Shown here piece by piece: positions 17,732 to 27,919 of a stretch of 64,000 nucleotides of DNA. This DNA comes from Sphingomonas sp. TZW2008 (GTDB taxonomy: Bacteria > Pseudomonadota > Alphaproteobacteria > Sphingomonadales > Sphingomonadaceae): the NCBI RefSeq assembly GCF_002117915.1, contig NZ_BDJB01000005.1, positions 124,001 through 188,000 of the forward strand, given 5' to 3'. A program made the position numbers and the translations under genes. Below the pieces are notes generated by a model that saw only the letters and a program-made list of their open reading frames with translations, made no database searches and was not told where the DNA came from. Numbering within the stretch: the stretch's first letter is position 1; every line of letters starts with the position of its first letter.

Positions 17732-18802
17732 TCAATCGGCGTCTTGCGCGTCCTCCTGGCGCTTCAACCGGCGCTCGAGCGCGCCGATTCGCCGGTTCAT
17801 TGCGACGATCAGATCAAGCAGCGGCGCGATCGCGGCCGCAGGTGCCGGGGTGACAGCATCCGGCGCTGGTCCCATCCGGGGCGGGATAAGTTGCAGCCCG
17901 AAGTCGTTCGCGAGCGCGGCATTGGTATCGGCGAACGAGGCGACAAAGCCTGACCAGTCCGCGCCCTGCGGCAGCGTCGACCGCGGGTCGACATCGCGGT
18001 AGCGGCGTGTGGCGACCTTGTTGTCGCTTAGCGCGCGCTGCAGCGGATCGGGCAGCGCCTCGCCGTCAGCCTGCCCTTGATAGAGCCGGAACAGCGTCAT
18101 CAGCGCCGGATCGGGCGTCTCATAGTGCCTCGTCGCGTCGCCACCCTGCGGCACGCTGCCGAGACCGGTGACGGCCAGGAAGTCAGCGACGACATCGGGC
18201 GCCTGATCGTAGGAGCGGAGGTGAAGGCGCTCGGCCCCGATAGCAGTCAGCCATGCTTCGATGACAGCGCGATAATCGCCGCCGCGCGCGTCCGCCAGCG
18301 GCAGCCACTCGGTGAACGCGCGAAGCGGCCCTGGGTAGGTCTTGTGCTTGACGCCCCATTGCAAATACGCCGACACGAGCCAGCTTGCCTGGTGGCGGAA
18401 ATAGAGGATCACCTCGGCATCGCAGACCGGCCGAAGCCGTTCAACGACCCGCCCGACGACGCCTGCGTGGCGAGCGAGCGCGATCTGGCTCCAGATGAAC
18501 GTCTGAACGCCGGGCCGCGCTTCGATCTTCTCCTGCAGCAAGCTGATCAGCCGATCCTCGACCTCAGCGTCGCCGGACAGTGTATCCTCTAGCGCTGCGG
18601 ACGAGGCGAAGTCGTGCGGCGACGGTGTGCCGCGTTCAAGAAACATGCCCAGGTACGCCGCGCCGTGATCCCGCAACGCAGCCGAATTCTCACGGCAGTA
18701 TTTCTGAATCGCCGACGAGCCGGATTTGCCGAGCCCTGCGTGGATGACCAGCCGCCTGCGCGGAGGCGGCGCTGTGCTGCTGAGGCCCGGTTCTGCCGTC
18801 AT
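17732..18802 (-). CDS. sulfotransferase-like P-loop protein
   Basis: The 356-residue product begins with a sulfotransferase-type phosphate loop LVIHAGLGKSGSSAIQKY near residue 18. Later segments fit the family, such as EVILYFRHQASWLVSAYLQW and LHLRSYDQ. The C-terminal 30 residues form a charged helix with heptad spacing. Members transfer sulfate from PAPS to carbohydrates or proteins, but the acceptor is unknown here. The ATG at 18802 follows a purine-rich stretch; an earlier in-frame ATG at 18832 gives ten extra residues. It sits alone between two tRNA genes. Confidence 0.65.
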   Translation of the reverse strand: MTAEPGLSSTAPPPRRRLVIHAGLGKSGSSAIQKYCRENSAALRDHGAAYLGMFLERGTPSPHDFASSAALEDTLSGDAEVEDRLISLLQEKIEARPGVQTFIWSQIALARHAGVVGRVVERLRPVCDAEVILYFRHQASWLVSAYLQWGVKHKTYPGPLRAFTEWLPLADARGGDYRAVIEAWLTAIGAERLHLRSYDQAPDVVADFLAVTGLGSVPQGGDATRHYETPDPALMTLFRLYQGQADGEALPDPLQRALSDNKVATRRYRDVDPRSTLPQGADWSGFVASFADTNAALANDFGLQLIPPRMGPAPDAVTPAPAAAIAPLLDLIVAMNRRIGALERRLKRQEDAQDAD

Positions 18803-18998
18803 GCATGCCTTGTAGAGGCGCGAACTTGCCAAAGGAAAGATCTGCGGCGTTGTTGGGCGCTAAGCGCAGGAACCCTGCGCCGACATGCACGAAGGATCGC
18901 TAAAAAACACAGCGGCGTGACGGCGAGATCACGTCAAGGCGGCGAAAAGCCGTCCCAGGTCCGGCGATGTCACGCTGAACCCGTCGCGCAGGAATAGA

Positions 18999-19084
18999 TG
19001 GTGGAAGGGACTGGATTCGAACCAGTGTACACTTGCGTGGGCAGATTTACAGTCTGCTGCCTTTAACCACTCGGCCACCCTTCC
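18999..19084 (-). tRNA. tRNA-Tyr (anticodon GTA)
   Basis: On the minus strand GGAAGGG pairs with CCCTTCC, with A as discriminator and an encoded CCA (18999-19001). The anticodon loop CTGTAAA carries GTA. A long variable arm marks it as a class II tRNA. The T-loop is GGTTCGAATCC. Total 86 bases with CCA. Confidence 0.97.
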
Positions 19085-19300
19085 ACAGGGCCGCTTTCGG
19101 AAGCGAGGGGGCCCAATGCCGAAGCGGGCGCCGCGTGTCAACGCGCTGTTGCACATCGCGTTCGCGGTTGCGCGCGCTTCCTACCGCGCATAGCAGCACG
19201 GCGACGATTTTGTCGCAGAGGTTTCGATGCAGGCACATCCGCAGCACGTCCGATCCACCACCGCCGGCACCCGGCTGGCAGCGCACGCAGGACGACGCTG

Positions 19301-20044
19301 ATGGCGGGGCGGGGACATCGACCGAGCAAGGCGCCGGCGGGCCGTCCGCGTTTCTGGGGGCGGCACGCGGTGACGGCGGCGCTCGCCAATCCGGAGCGGG
19401 TCGTGCGCAAATTGTGGGGCACACGTGAGGCGTTGGCGAGCCTTTCGCTGCCGCCGATCCTTCCGGTCGTCTATGCGGAAGCGCCCGATCTTGGGCGAAT
19501 GGTGCCGGCGGATGCGCCGCATCAGGGATTGGTGATCGAGGTCGATCCGCTCGAGGAGATCTGGCTGGGCGACCTGCTTGAACAGGGGCGTGACGATCGT
19601 CGGCCACTGGTAGTGCTCGATCAGGTGACCGATCCGCACAACGTCGGCGCCGTGTTGCGGTCGGCCGCGGCGTTCGACGCGCTCGGCATCGTCACCCAGG
19701 ATCGCCATGCGCCGCCCGAATCGGGAGCGCTGGCGCGCGCTGCATCGGGCGCGCTCGAGACGGTGCCGTGGGTGCGGGTGGTGAACCTCGCGCGGGCGCT
19801 TGATGAAATTTCTGAGGCGGACTTCTGGCGAATCGGCCTGACGGGCCATGCGGACCAGACGCTGGGCGCGGTGATGGGCGAGGCGAAGGTCGCGATCGTG
19901 CTCGGCGCGGAAGGCGAGGGGATGCGCCAGAATACCGAGGCGCATTGCGACCAGTTGGCGAAGCTGCCGATCAGCGCGAAGGTTGAGAGCCTGAACGTCT
20001 CCAACGCCGCGGCGATCGCGCTCTACGCCGCGACCACCCGATAA
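19301..20044 (+). CDS. rlmB: 23S rRNA (guanosine-2'-O-)-methyltransferase RlmB/TrmH family
   Basis: This is a SPOUT-class methyltransferase that modifies 23S rRNA (G2251 in E. coli). The 247-residue product has an N-terminal RNA-binding domain beginning with the basic FWGRHAVTAAL, followed by the SpoU motifs LDQVTDPHNVGAVLRSA, IVLGAEGEGM and ESLNVSNAAAIALY. This trefoil-knot signature is complete. The acceptor base is inferred from family. Confidence 0.92.
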   Translation: MAGRGHRPSKAPAGRPRFWGRHAVTAALANPERVVRKLWGTREALASLSLPPILPVVYAEAPDLGRMVPADAPHQGLVIEVDPLEEIWLGDLLEQGRDDRRPLVVLDQVTDPHNVGAVLRSAAAFDALGIVTQDRHAPPESGALARAASGALETVPWVRVVNLARALDEISEADFWRIGLTGHADQTLGAVMGEAKVAIVLGAEGEGMRQNTEAHCDQLAKLPISAKVESLNVSNAAAIALYAATTR

Positions 20045-20050
20045 GGCGTG

Positions 20051-20079
20051 CGGCTCCCCGGCGTTTGGCAGGGGAGCCG
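20051..20079. terminator. terminator-like hairpin between convergent genes
   Basis: CGGCTCCCC (20051-20059) pairs exactly with GGGGAGCCG (20071-20079) across 11 bases. It lies between the convergent rlmB and ferredoxin genes. No run of T follows on either strand, so it may slow or end transcription only weakly. Confidence 0.45.
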
Positions 20080-20084
20080 ACCGA

Positions 20085-20402
20085 TCAATCCTCCTCGGCG
20101 ATCCGCACCTTTAGGCCGTCGAGTGACGCGTCAAAGGGGACCTGGCACGACAGGCGCGAATATGCGTCGCGGCTGCTCGACGAATCGAGCAGGTCGTTCT
20201 CGTCCTCGCTGATCGGCGACAGTTTGTCGGCAAAGGCGGGATCGACGTGAATGTGGCACGTCGCGCAGCTGCAGCAGCCGCCGCACAGCGCGAGGATCTC
20301 GTCGATCCCTGCATCGCGGATGACTTCCATCACCGACAGGCCCGCCTCGCCGGTGATCTCGCGTTCTTCCCCGTCGCGCAGCGTGACGATAAGCTTGGGC
20401 AT
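20085..20402 (-). CDS. [2Fe-2S] ferredoxin, adrenodoxin/putidaredoxin type
   Basis: This electron carrier of 105 residues holds one [2Fe-2S] cluster. The cluster cysteines are visible as [10 protein letters not shown] in the middle and a fourth near the end in RLSCQVP. This spacing is that of the adrenodoxin-like class that serves cytochrome P450s and iron-sulfur assembly. The ATG at 20402 gives the standard start [11 protein letters not shown]. The upstream-lying glycosylase gene diverges from it. Confidence 0.93.
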   Translation of the reverse strand: MPKLIVTLRDGEEREITGEAGLSVMEVIRDAGIDEILALCGGCCSCATCHIHVDPAFADKLSPISEDENDLLDSSSSRDAYSRLSCQVPFDASLDGLKVRIAEED

Positions 20403-20456
20403 GATGATCCTCTCGCAGATTCGCTTGCCCAATGCCTTCGATCGCGGCGTGTCGCA

Positions 20457-21086
20457 ATGGGGCTGAGCGAGGCGCAACTGCGCGCCGATCTCGATGCGCT
20501 CACCGCGATCGAGCCGCTCTTCGCTGCCGCGGTGGAGCGCGTCGGCTATCCACCGACGCGGATACGGTCGCGCGGTTATGCGACGCTGCTGCGCACGATC
20601 GTCGGGCAGCAGGTGAGCGTCAAGGCGGCCGATTCGATGTGGCGCAAGCTCGACGCGGCGATCGGCGACGCCGGCGACCCGGCGCGTGTGCTTCAGGCGA
20701 GCGACGAGGAGCTTCGCGCGGCAGGGTTGTCGCGGCAGAAGTCCGGCTACGCGCGCAGTCTCGCCGAGGAGGTGACGAGCGGGCGACTCGATTTCGCGGA
20801 TCTGCCGGCGGACGACGAGCAGGCGATCGCTAACCTCGTCCGCGTTAAAGGGATCGGACGCTGGTCGGCGGAGGTCTATCTGCTGTTCGCGGAAGGGCGC
20901 GGCGACATCTGGCCGGCTGGCGATCTGGCGGTGCAGATCGAAGTCGGCCGCATCCTCGGCCTCGAGGCGCGGCCGAGCGAGAAGCTGACGCGTGAGCTTG
21001 GCGAGCGGTGGCGGCCGTATCGCGGCGCGGCGGCGATCTTCACGTGGCACCATTACGGTGCCGGGGCGGACGCCGCGCCGGTTTAA
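20457..21086 (+). CDS. DNA-3-methyladenine glycosylase, AlkA-like HhH-GPD
   Basis: It removes alkylated bases from DNA in base excision repair. The 209-residue protein has [16 protein letters not shown], the helix-hairpin-helix [17 protein letters not shown], and the catalytic aspartate in WPAGDLAVQ about 20 residues later. It lacks the N-terminal TBP-like domain of E. coli AlkA, so it is of the short type. The start at 20457 is the first ATG giving family similarity; the upstream bases belong to the divergent ferredoxin region. Confidence 0.87.
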   Translation: MGLSEAQLRADLDALTAIEPLFAAAVERVGYPPTRIRSRGYATLLRTIVGQQVSVKAADSMWRKLDAAIGDAGDPARVLQASDEELRAAGLSRQKSGYARSLAEEVTSGRLDFADLPADDEQAIANLVRVKGIGRWSAEVYLLFAEGRGDIWPAGDLAVQIEVGRILGLEARPSEKLTRELGERWRPYRGAAAIFTWHHYGAGADAAPV

Positions 21087-21129
21087 CGCACCGGTCGGTC
21101 GGCGTGCCGCTAATCAGCGGCCGCCTTAC

Positions 21130-21546
21130 TCAGCGTGCAGGCTTCCAGGTCTGCGTCTGGCACAGGAAGGCGATACAACCCTTCACCTTGAGCGTGCCAT
21201 TCGCCTCGCGCGAGACGATCGACTTGTAGCTCTTGCCCGTACGCGGATCGTAGATTCGACCGCGCCAATCGCTGCCCGAATCACTGAAGCCGGACAGGAT
21301 GGGCAGGCCGACAATCGGCCGCGAGCGCAGCTTGGCGTCGGGATTGTTGGCGTCGGTTGTCGGCGCGCCGGGACGGGCCTTGAGCACCGTCTGGATCCGG
21401 CCGCAGGTCGATCCACCGCACGGCCCGACGAGCACCATCGCGCTGCCGTCTTCCGTCAGCCACCGCCCCGCGATTGGCTGCGCCGCCTGCGCAGTACCGG
21501 CGATGGTAAGGGCGAACAGGGCGGCAGCGGCGCGAGCAATGATCAT
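21130..21546 (-). CDS. DUF2147 exported protein
   Basis: The 138-residue product begins with a signal peptide MIIARAAAALFALTIAG followed by an AQA cleavage site. The mature part starts IAGRWLTEDGSAMV and ends in LKVKGCIAFLCQTQTWKP, both typical of DUF2147, a family of small periplasmic beta-rich proteins of unknown role. Two Cys pairs could form disulfides. It is convergent with the glycosylase gene (43 bases apart). Confidence 0.85.
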   Translation of the reverse strand: MIIARAAAALFALTIAGTAQAAQPIAGRWLTEDGSAMVLVGPCGGSTCGRIQTVLKARPGAPTTDANNPDAKLRSRPIVGLPILSGFSDSGSDWRGRIYDPRTGKSYKSIVSREANGTLKVKGCIAFLCQTQTWKPAR

Positions 21547-21717
21547 GCGCGCTTCTGTAGGGGAGGATAGGTCGCGCGGGCAATGGAGGATCGCCGAGGA
21601 GGACCGGCCGGAAACGATCGTCCTGAACGGCTGCCTCAACGAAGTGCTGATCCCATCAAGACGGGGGAAGCGCGGCAACGGTTGAAAGCGCCCGCGTCGT
21701 CCCGCATGGCGGGGTGG

Positions 21718-23031
21718 ATGAGCACGCCCGCACCCAACCTCATGCGATCCCTCCCGGAAGTGCACGGTTCGATCCGCGTGCCCGAAGGGGCGGGGTTCTG
21801 GCGGCGGTTGCTGGCGTTCGCCGGGCCCGGCTGGCTGATTGCGGTCGGCTATATGGATCCGGGCAATTGGGCGACCGACATCGCCGGCGGTTCGGCGTTC
21901 GGCTACACGCTGCTGTCAGTGGTGCTGCTGTCGAACCTGATGGCGATCGTGTTGCAGTCACTCTCGGCGCGGCTGGGCATCGGTGCCGGGATGGATCTCG
22001 CGCAGGCGTGCCGTCGTAACTATTCGAAGCCGGTCGTGATGGTTCTATGGGTGCTGTGCGAGGTGGCGATCATCGCGTGCGACCTGGCGGAGGTGCTCGG
22101 CACCGCGATCGCGCTGAAGCTGCTGTTCGGCCTGCCGCTGATCGCCGGCGTCTGCGTCACCGCGCTTGACGTGTTCCTGATCCTCGCGCTGCAGCGATAC
22201 GGTTTTCGGCGGCTCGAGGCGTTCGTCGCGGCGCTGCTGGTGGTGATCGCCGCCTGCTTCGCACTCGAGCTGTTCTGGGCCGGCCCGGACTGGTCGGCCG
22301 CGGCGGCGGGGCTGGTGCCGTCGGCGCAGATCGTGACCAACCCGGCGATGCTGTACATCGCGATCGGTATCCTGGGCGCGACGGTGATGCCGCACAATTT
22401 GTACCTGCATTCGGCGATCGTGCAGACCCGGGCGGTCGGTGAGGGTGCGGCGACGAAGCGCGACGCGCTGAAGATGGCGACGATTGATTCGACTGTCAGC
22501 CTGGGACTCGCCTTCTTCATCAACGCGGCGATCCTGGTGCTCGCCGCCGCGACCTTCCACGTCGCCGGGCAGACCGAGATTGCGGACATCGAGGACGCGC
22601 ATCGGTTGCTTGCGCCGATGCTGGGCGTCGGTGCGGCGAGCGCGGTGTTTGCGATCGCGCTGCTGGCGAGCGGGCAGAATTCCACCGTCACCGGCACGCT
22701 CGCCGGCCAGATCGTGATGGAGGGCTTTCTCGATTTGCGACTGCCGATGTGGCTGCGGCGGCTGATCACGCGCGGCCTCGCGATCGTGCCGGCGGTGATC
22801 GGCGTCGCGATCGCGGGCGACAGCGGCGCGACGCAACTCCTCGTGCTCAGCCAAGTGGTGCTCAGCCTGCAGTTGCCGTTCGCCGTGCTGCCACTCGTCG
22901 CCTTTACCGCCAATCGGCGAATGATGGGGGAGATGGCCGCGCCGCGCTGGCTCGCTGCACTTGCCTGGGCGATCGCGGCGGTGATCCTTACCCTGAACGG
23001 CTGGATGCTGTGGGGGCTGATCGCGGGTTAG
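21718..23031 (+). CDS. mntH: NRAMP-family divalent metal (Mn2+/Fe2+):proton symporter MntH
   Basis: It imports manganese or iron across the inner membrane. The product has about 11 membrane helices and the two metal-site motifs: DPGN in [11 protein letters not shown] (helix 1) and MPH in [12 protein letters not shown] (helix 6), with the transport signature [13 protein letters not shown]. ATGs at 21706, 21718 and 21742 are in frame; 21718 is chosen as following a G-rich stretch, but this is uncertain. Its 3' end overlaps the opposite phosphatase gene by 4 bases. Confidence 0.92.
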   Translation: MSTPAPNLMRSLPEVHGSIRVPEGAGFWRRLLAFAGPGWLIAVGYMDPGNWATDIAGGSAFGYTLLSVVLLSNLMAIVLQSLSARLGIGAGMDLAQACRRNYSKPVVMVLWVLCEVAIIACDLAEVLGTAIALKLLFGLPLIAGVCVTALDVFLILALQRYGFRRLEAFVAALLVVIAACFALELFWAGPDWSAAAAGLVPSAQIVTNPAMLYIAIGILGATVMPHNLYLHSAIVQTRAVGEGAATKRDALKMATIDSTVSLGLAFFINAAILVLAAATFHVAGQTEIADIEDAHRLLAPMLGVGAASAVFAIALLASGQNSTVTGTLAGQIVMEGFLDLRLPMWLRRLITRGLAIVPAVIGVAIAGDSGATQLLVLSQVVLSLQLPFAVLPLVAFTANRRMMGEMAAPRWLAALAWAIAAVILTLNGWMLWGLIAG

Positions 23032-23807
23032 GCGATCAGCCGTTCGCGCAGCGCCTCCCGGCGCGTCGCATCGACACCGAGCATCGCCTCGGCATAGGCT
23101 TCCGTAGAACCGAACCGATCGTTGATCGACCCGGTGGCGGTGTGGAGATACCCAGCGTCGACACCCACCAGCGCGACGATCGCGTCGTCGGTGATCTGCG
23201 CGCCGTAGCGTTCGCGGATCGATCCGCCGGCGGCGGCGATGCGTTTCTGCGGATCGCCAGCGGTATTGGTGAGGAGATAGTCCGCCATGACGTCGTCCTC
23301 GTGCACGCCGAGCAGCCGGTGGAGCAGCGCGACCCCGAGCCCGGTGCGATCCTTGCCCGCGAGGCAGTGCAGCAGACTGGCGCCGTCGCGCGTAGCGAGC
23401 GCCTCGAAATACAGCGTCAGCGATCGGACGAGCACGTCGCGGAACGGCATGTTGACGTAGAGCTTGGTCATCGCCGCGCGCGCCTCGTCCGCCGTGGTGA
23501 TGCCGCGACCAGCTTCCTCGTGTGGTGCGAGCTCGGAACCTGCCGTCTCGCCCGGTGCGAACAGCACCAGCCCATCGAAGTCATCGTGGCGCAGGCACGG
23601 CATCATCTGCCGCTCGCTATCGCCGCGTAAATCGATCACCGTCCGGATGCCGAGTTCGGACACCGCCGCGAGATCCGCCGGGGTTGCGCCGCCATGCTGG
23701 CCTGAGCGCCACAGCACCCCCTGCTTGAGCCGGCCGTCGCGCGCGGCATAGCCGCCGTGGTCGCGAAAATTGTGGATGCCTTCGAAGGCGCGGACACGAT
23801 CGTTCAT
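23028..23807 (-). CDS. tyrosine-protein phosphatase, Tyr_phosphatase3 family
   Basis: The 259-residue protein carries the Cys-x5-Arg loop [12 protein letters not shown], the signature of the LipA/Tyr-phosphatase-3 group, which acts on phosphotyrosine or phosphoinositides. It also has the N-terminal FRDHGGY motif and [10 protein letters not shown] common in this family. It is convergent with mntH. The substrate is unknown. Confidence 0.88.
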   Translation of the reverse strand: MNDRVRAFEGIHNFRDHGGYAARDGRLKQGVLWRSGQHGGATPADLAAVSELGIRTVIDLRGDSERQMMPCLRHDDFDGLVLFAPGETAGSELAPHEEAGRGITTADEARAAMTKLYVNMPFRDVLVRSLTLYFEALATRDGASLLHCLAGKDRTGLGVALLHRLLGVHEDDVMADYLLTNTAGDPQKRIAAAGGSIRERYGAQITDDAIVALVGVDAGYLHTATGSINDRFGSTEAYAEAMLGVDATRREALRERLIA

Positions 23808-23862
23808 GCGCGGCTGGTTAGCCCATCCATATGACGATGTCGCGTCGATTAAGCGATCGGGC

Positions 23863-24576
23863 TTAGTTGTCGCCGTCCTTGTACTTCATCTCGAGGAACC
23901 GGCCACGCGTCTCGAGCGAATCGAGATCGCCGCGCGCGAGTTCCTCGCTCATCTGGCCGATCTCGCGCTCGATCAGCTCGAGCCCTTCGACCAGCTGGCG
24001 ATCGGGCGTCTTGCCATTGCGCTCGGTGCCGCGCAGCGCTGCCGGTACGCGCTGATAGTCGCGGACGAATTCGGGAAGCTGTTCGCCGACCAGGCGGCGA
24101 ATGTCCGCGCCGGCGGGCGTATCGTCACCGACCGCCTGAAGTTGCTTGCCGAGCGTGTCGAGGCGCAGCCCGATACGGTCCGCCACCTGCACCGCCGGCG
24201 CGGGCAGGGCGGGGCGCTGCGCGTCGAGCCAGCGCGTCGTCTGCAGCGGCAGCGTCTTCAGGTCGCTGCGCGCGAGCTTCTCCTGCGTGACGGGACGGGG
24301 GCCGGGGGCGAAGGCGATCGCGATCGTCACTGCCAGCATCACCATCAGCACCGCGAGCGCTCCGAAGATGCCGAGCGGCACGACGGCAAGCCCGATCACC
24401 ATCGCGGCAACGAGGACTGCTGCATTGGCGGCACCGATCGCCGCTAGCCGCTTGCCGAGGCTGCGCTGCGCCCGCGGGCGACGCGCTGGCGCTACGCTCT
24501 CAAAGGATTGCAGCCTTACGCGATCGAGCGCGCCGCGTGCGCTCGCCAGCGCCTGATCGGTATCGTGCGAGGTCAC
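23863..24576 (-). CDS. XpaC-like (5-bromo-4-chloroindolyl phosphate hydrolysis) protein
   Basis: The 237-residue product has a basic N-terminus, two close membrane helices (about residues 52-90, AANAAVLVAAMVIGLAV and FGALAVLMVMLAVTIAIA) and a long helical cytoplasmic C-terminus. This matches the XpaC family, which occurs beside telA in many bacteria. The start ATG overlaps the telA stop by 4 bases, so the two are translated together. The biochemical role is not known. Confidence 0.8.
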   Translation of the reverse strand: MTSHDTDQALASARGALDRVRLQSFESVAPARRPRAQRSLGKRLAAIGAANAAVLVAAMVIGLAVVPLGIFGALAVLMVMLAVTIAIAFAPGPRPVTQEKLARSDLKTLPLQTTRWLDAQRPALPAPAVQVADRIGLRLDTLGKQLQAVGDDTPAGADIRRLVGEQLPEFVRDYQRVPAALRGTERNGKTPDRQLVEGLELIEREIGQMSEELARGDLDSLETRGRFLEMKYKDGDN

Positions 24577-25784
24577 AGCGACTCCAGCTTGAAGGTCTCG
24601 GGCGCGGAGCCGATGCGGTTCTGCGCCGCGCCTTCGGCACGCGCGATATAGCCGCGTGACTTTTCGACCTCGGTCGACAGCGTCGTCACCGTCGTCTTCA
24701 TCGAATCGAGTGCCTTAAGCTTGAACGTGTCGATCGCGTCCATTGTCTCGTAGATGTTCTGGAATGCGCGCTGCAGCGTTTCGACCGGGATCGCCGAGCT
24801 CGCCGCCTGCTCGTGGATACGCGCGGTATTCTCGCGCAGCAGCTTACCCGTCGAATCGATGATGTTGGCGGTGGTGGTGTTGAGCTGCGTGATCTGTTCG
24901 AGAACCAGCTTCTGGTTGGTCATCGCCTGCGCGACGGTGACGGCGGTGCGCAGCGCCGCGACGGTGGTGGTCGACGCGCGATCGACGCCCTTGATCAGCT
25001 CGACGTTGTTCTTCTTGACCAGATCGAGCGCGAGATAGCCCTGCACCGTTACGGCCATCTGCGTCAGCAGATCCTGCGTACGCTGGCGCGCATAGAACAG
25101 CGCACTTTCGCGGATCGCCTTGGCCTTCGCCGGATCGGTTGCATCGAGGTCGTTCGCTTTGTCCTCGAGCTTCTGGTCGAGCATCCGCGACATCTGGATC
25201 ATCTGTTCGAGCTTGCCCATCGCCGACCATAGATTGGCGCGCTCGGTATCGATCGATGCATTGTCCATCAGCAGCTCGTCCTTGCCCGACGCGAGGCTCT
25301 TCAAGATCGAGGCGATATGTGTCTGGCTCGATTTGTAGCTGTCGAAGTAGTTGCGCGCCTTGTTGCCGAACGGGATGAGGCCGAACAGCTTCTGCGGCGC
25401 GGTGAGGTTGCCCTTCTTGCCCGGATCGAGATCCTCGACCACGCGGCGCAGCTGCGCCAGATCCTTGCCGACGCCGGTCTCCTGATCCATCGCGCGCACG
25501 GGACGATCGAGGAAGCGGTTCGACTGGCCGGCGGCGTCGCGGATCTCCTTCGCGCCCATGTTGGTGATCGCATCGACGACCTTGCCGAATTCGGGGCTGT
25601 TCGCATCGCGCTCGACGAGCTGCTGCACGGCATAGTCGGCGCGCTCCTCGAGCTTCGATTTTGTGCCCTCGTCGACCGGCACGAGACCGGCGGCGCGCTC
25701 GGCGGTGACGCTGGGCACCGGATCGGGCGGGGTCAGCTTCAACGCCGGTTCGGTGGCCGTGATCGTCTCGGATGTGGTCGCCAT
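24573..25784 (-). CDS. telA: toxic anion resistance protein TelA family
   Basis: TelA/KlaA proteins were named for tellurite resistance and are linked to envelope stress. The 403-residue product is predicted to be almost entirely helical and has the family segments LMDNASIDTERANLWSAMG, YLALDLVKKNNVELIKGVDRAST (as YLALDLVKKNNVE and LIKGVDRAST) and ALRTAVTVAQAMTNQK. No membrane segment is visible. It is the first gene of a telA-xpaC pair. The 191 bases before it, up to the divergent typA, carry an AT-richer stretch (TATATAATACGC) that may hold its promoter. Confidence 0.92.
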   Translation of the reverse strand: MATTSETITATEPALKLTPPDPVPSVTAERAAGLVPVDEGTKSKLEERADYAVQQLVERDANSPEFGKVVDAITNMGAKEIRDAAGQSNRFLDRPVRAMDQETGVGKDLAQLRRVVEDLDPGKKGNLTAPQKLFGLIPFGNKARNYFDSYKSSQTHIASILKSLASGKDELLMDNASIDTERANLWSAMGKLEQMIQMSRMLDQKLEDKANDLDATDPAKAKAIRESALFYARQRTQDLLTQMAVTVQGYLALDLVKKNNVELIKGVDRASTTTVAALRTAVTVAQAMTNQKLVLEQITQLNTTTANIIDSTGKLLRENTARIHEQAASSAIPVETLQRAFQNIYETMDAIDTFKLKALDSMKTTVTTLSTEVEKSRGYIARAEGAAQNRIGSAPETFKLESL

Positions 25785-25975
25785 ATATGTCCTCCAGCGT
25801 CGGCGCCACGATGGCGGCAGACGATGTTCGGTTCAAGTGTATCAGCTATATAATACGCTATCCCGGTCAAGCAAAGCGCGCGGGAGAGGGCGGTCGACCG
25901 GCTCTAGCCGCAGCGCAGCAAATAGGCTAACGGCGCGCGAACGCCGCGAGGACCGCGGCCATTCCAGGAACTCCG

Positions 25976-27799
25976 ATGCAATTGCGCAATATCGCCATCA
26001 TCGCGCACGTCGATCATGGCAAGACCACCCTCGTCGACCAGCTCTTCCGCCAGTCCGGCACCTTCCGCGACAACCAGCGCATCGAAGAGCGCGCGATGGA
26101 TTCGAACGATCTCGAGAAGGAGCGCGGGATCACGATCCTGGCGAAGCCGACGTCGATCGAGTGGGAAGGCACGCGCATCAACATCGTCGACACGCCCGGC
26201 CACGCCGATTTCGGCGGTGAGGTGGAGCGCATCCTGTCGATGGTCGACGGCGTGATCCTCTTGGTCGATTCGTCGGAGGGCGCGATGCCGCAGACGAAGT
26301 TCGTGACCGGCAAGGCGCTGGCGCTCGGGCTGCGGCCGATCGTCGTCGTCAACAAGGTCGACCGGCCTGACGAGCGCATCCAGGAAGTGCTCGACGAGGT
26401 GTTCGACCTCTTCGTCTCGCTCGACGCGTCGGACGAGCAGCTCGATTTCCCCGTGCTCTACGCATCGGGTCGCAACGGTTACGCCAGCGAGGATCCGTCG
26501 CGCCGCGAGGGGACGCTGACGCCGATGTTCCAGAAGATCGTCGATCACGTGCCGCCGCCGGCGCTCGACGTCGACGCGCCGTTCACGTTTCTCGTCACGC
26601 TGCTCGACCGCGACAACTTTCTTGGTCGCGTGCTGACCGGGCGCGTCAATTCGGGTACGCTGAAGGTCAATCAGCCGATCCACGCGCTCGACATGGATGG
26701 CAAGGTGATCGAGACGGGTCGCGCGTCGAAGATCATGACGTTCCGCGGCCTCGAGCGCGTGCCGACCGACGAGGCGCGCGCCGGAGACATCATCAGTCTT
26801 GCCGGCCTGGCGGTCGCGACGGTGTCGAACACCATCGCCGACACGAGCGTGACTGAGGCGATCCAAGCGCAGCCGATCGATCCGCCGACGCTGTCGATGC
26901 GCTTCGCGGTGAACGACTCGCCGATGGCGGGGCGTGAGGGCAGCAAGGTGACGAGCCGCATGATCCGCGACCGCCTGTTCCGCGAGGCGGAATCGAACGT
27001 CGCGATCAAGGTAACCGAATCGGCCGACCGCGACAGCTTCGAAGTCGCCGGCCGCGGCGAGCTTCAGCTCGGCGTACTGATCGAGACGATGCGCCGCGAG
27101 GGCTTCGAGCTCGGCATCAGCCGCCCGCGCGTGCTGTTCCGCGAGGACGAGGACGGCAAGCGTACCGAGCCGTACGAGACGGTCATCATCGACGTCGACG
27201 AGGAATATTCGGGCACCGTCGTCGAGAAGATGAACCTGCGCAAAGCGGAACTCACCGACATGCGTCCGTCGGGCGGCGGCAAGACGCGCATCACCTTCTC
27301 CGCGCCGTCACGCGGCATGATCGGCTATCACGGCGAGTTCCTGTCGGACACGCGCGGCACCGGCATCATGAACCGGCTGTTCGAGAAGTACGGCCCGTAC
27401 AAGGGCACGATCGAGGGCCGTAAGAACGGCGTCCTCATATCGAACGGCGCAGGCGAGGCGAACAGCTACGCGCTCGGCCCGCTTGAGGATCGCGGCATCC
27501 TGTTCGTCGGCCACGGCGAGGCGCTGTACGAGGGCATGATCATCGGCGAGAACGCCAAGACGGATGACCTCGAGGTCAATCCGATGAAGGCGAAGCAGCT
27601 GACCAACTTCCGCGCGTCGGGCGGCAAGGACGATGCGATTCGCCTGACCCCGCCGAAGAAGATGACGCTGGAGCAGGCGATCGCGTATATCGACGACGAT
27701 GAGATGGTCGAGGTGACGCCCAAGACGATCCGTCTGCGCAAGCGCTTCCTCGATCCGCACGAGCGCAAGCGCCATCGGCGTACCGCCGAAGCAGCCTGA
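25976..27799 (+). CDS. typA: ribosome-associated GTPase TypA/BipA
   Basis: This translational GTPase binds the ribosome and aids large-subunit assembly and stress growth. The 607-residue protein has G1 AHVDHGKTTLVDQL at residues 10-23, G3 DTPGHADFGGE, G4 NKVDRPD, an EF-Tu-like domain 2, and the C-terminal BipA-specific region with ENAKTDDLEVNPMKAKQLTNFRASG (in two pieces: ENAKTDDLEVNPMKAK and QLTNFRASG). Start and length are normal. It is monocistronic. Confidence 0.97.
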   Translation: MQLRNIAIIAHVDHGKTTLVDQLFRQSGTFRDNQRIEERAMDSNDLEKERGITILAKPTSIEWEGTRINIVDTPGHADFGGEVERILSMVDGVILLVDSSEGAMPQTKFVTGKALALGLRPIVVVNKVDRPDERIQEVLDEVFDLFVSLDASDEQLDFPVLYASGRNGYASEDPSRREGTLTPMFQKIVDHVPPPALDVDAPFTFLVTLLDRDNFLGRVLTGRVNSGTLKVNQPIHALDMDGKVIETGRASKIMTFRGLERVPTDEARAGDIISLAGLAVATVSNTIADTSVTEAIQAQPIDPPTLSMRFAVNDSPMAGREGSKVTSRMIRDRLFREAESNVAIKVTESADRDSFEVAGRGELQLGVLIETMRREGFELGISRPRVLFREDEDGKRTEPYETVIIDVDEEYSGTVVEKMNLRKAELTDMRPSGGGKTRITFSAPSRGMIGYHGEFLSDTRGTGIMNRLFEKYGPYKGTIEGRKNGVLISNGAGEANSYALGPLEDRGILFVGHGEALYEGMIIGENAKTDDLEVNPMKAKQLTNFRASGGKDDAIRLTPPKKMTLEQAIAYIDDDEMVEVTPKTIRLRKRFLDPHERKRHRRTAEAA

Positions 27800-27812
27800 T
27801 CATAGCGCGATT

Positions 27813-27839
27813 CCGACCGGCGTCAGTGACGTCGGTCGG
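27813..27839 (+). terminator. hairpin after typA
   Basis: CCGACCGGCGTC pairs with GACGTCGGTCGG (one G-U wobble) across an AGT loop, 13 bases after the typA stop. No T run follows, so it is only terminator-like. Confidence 0.4.
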
Positions 27840-27919
27840 GGTGGCCGTGAAGGGGCGTATTAGACTGGTCGCGCGCGCGCGCCGGTGCTTCGTATCAACG
27901 AGTGGCGATTGCGACGCGA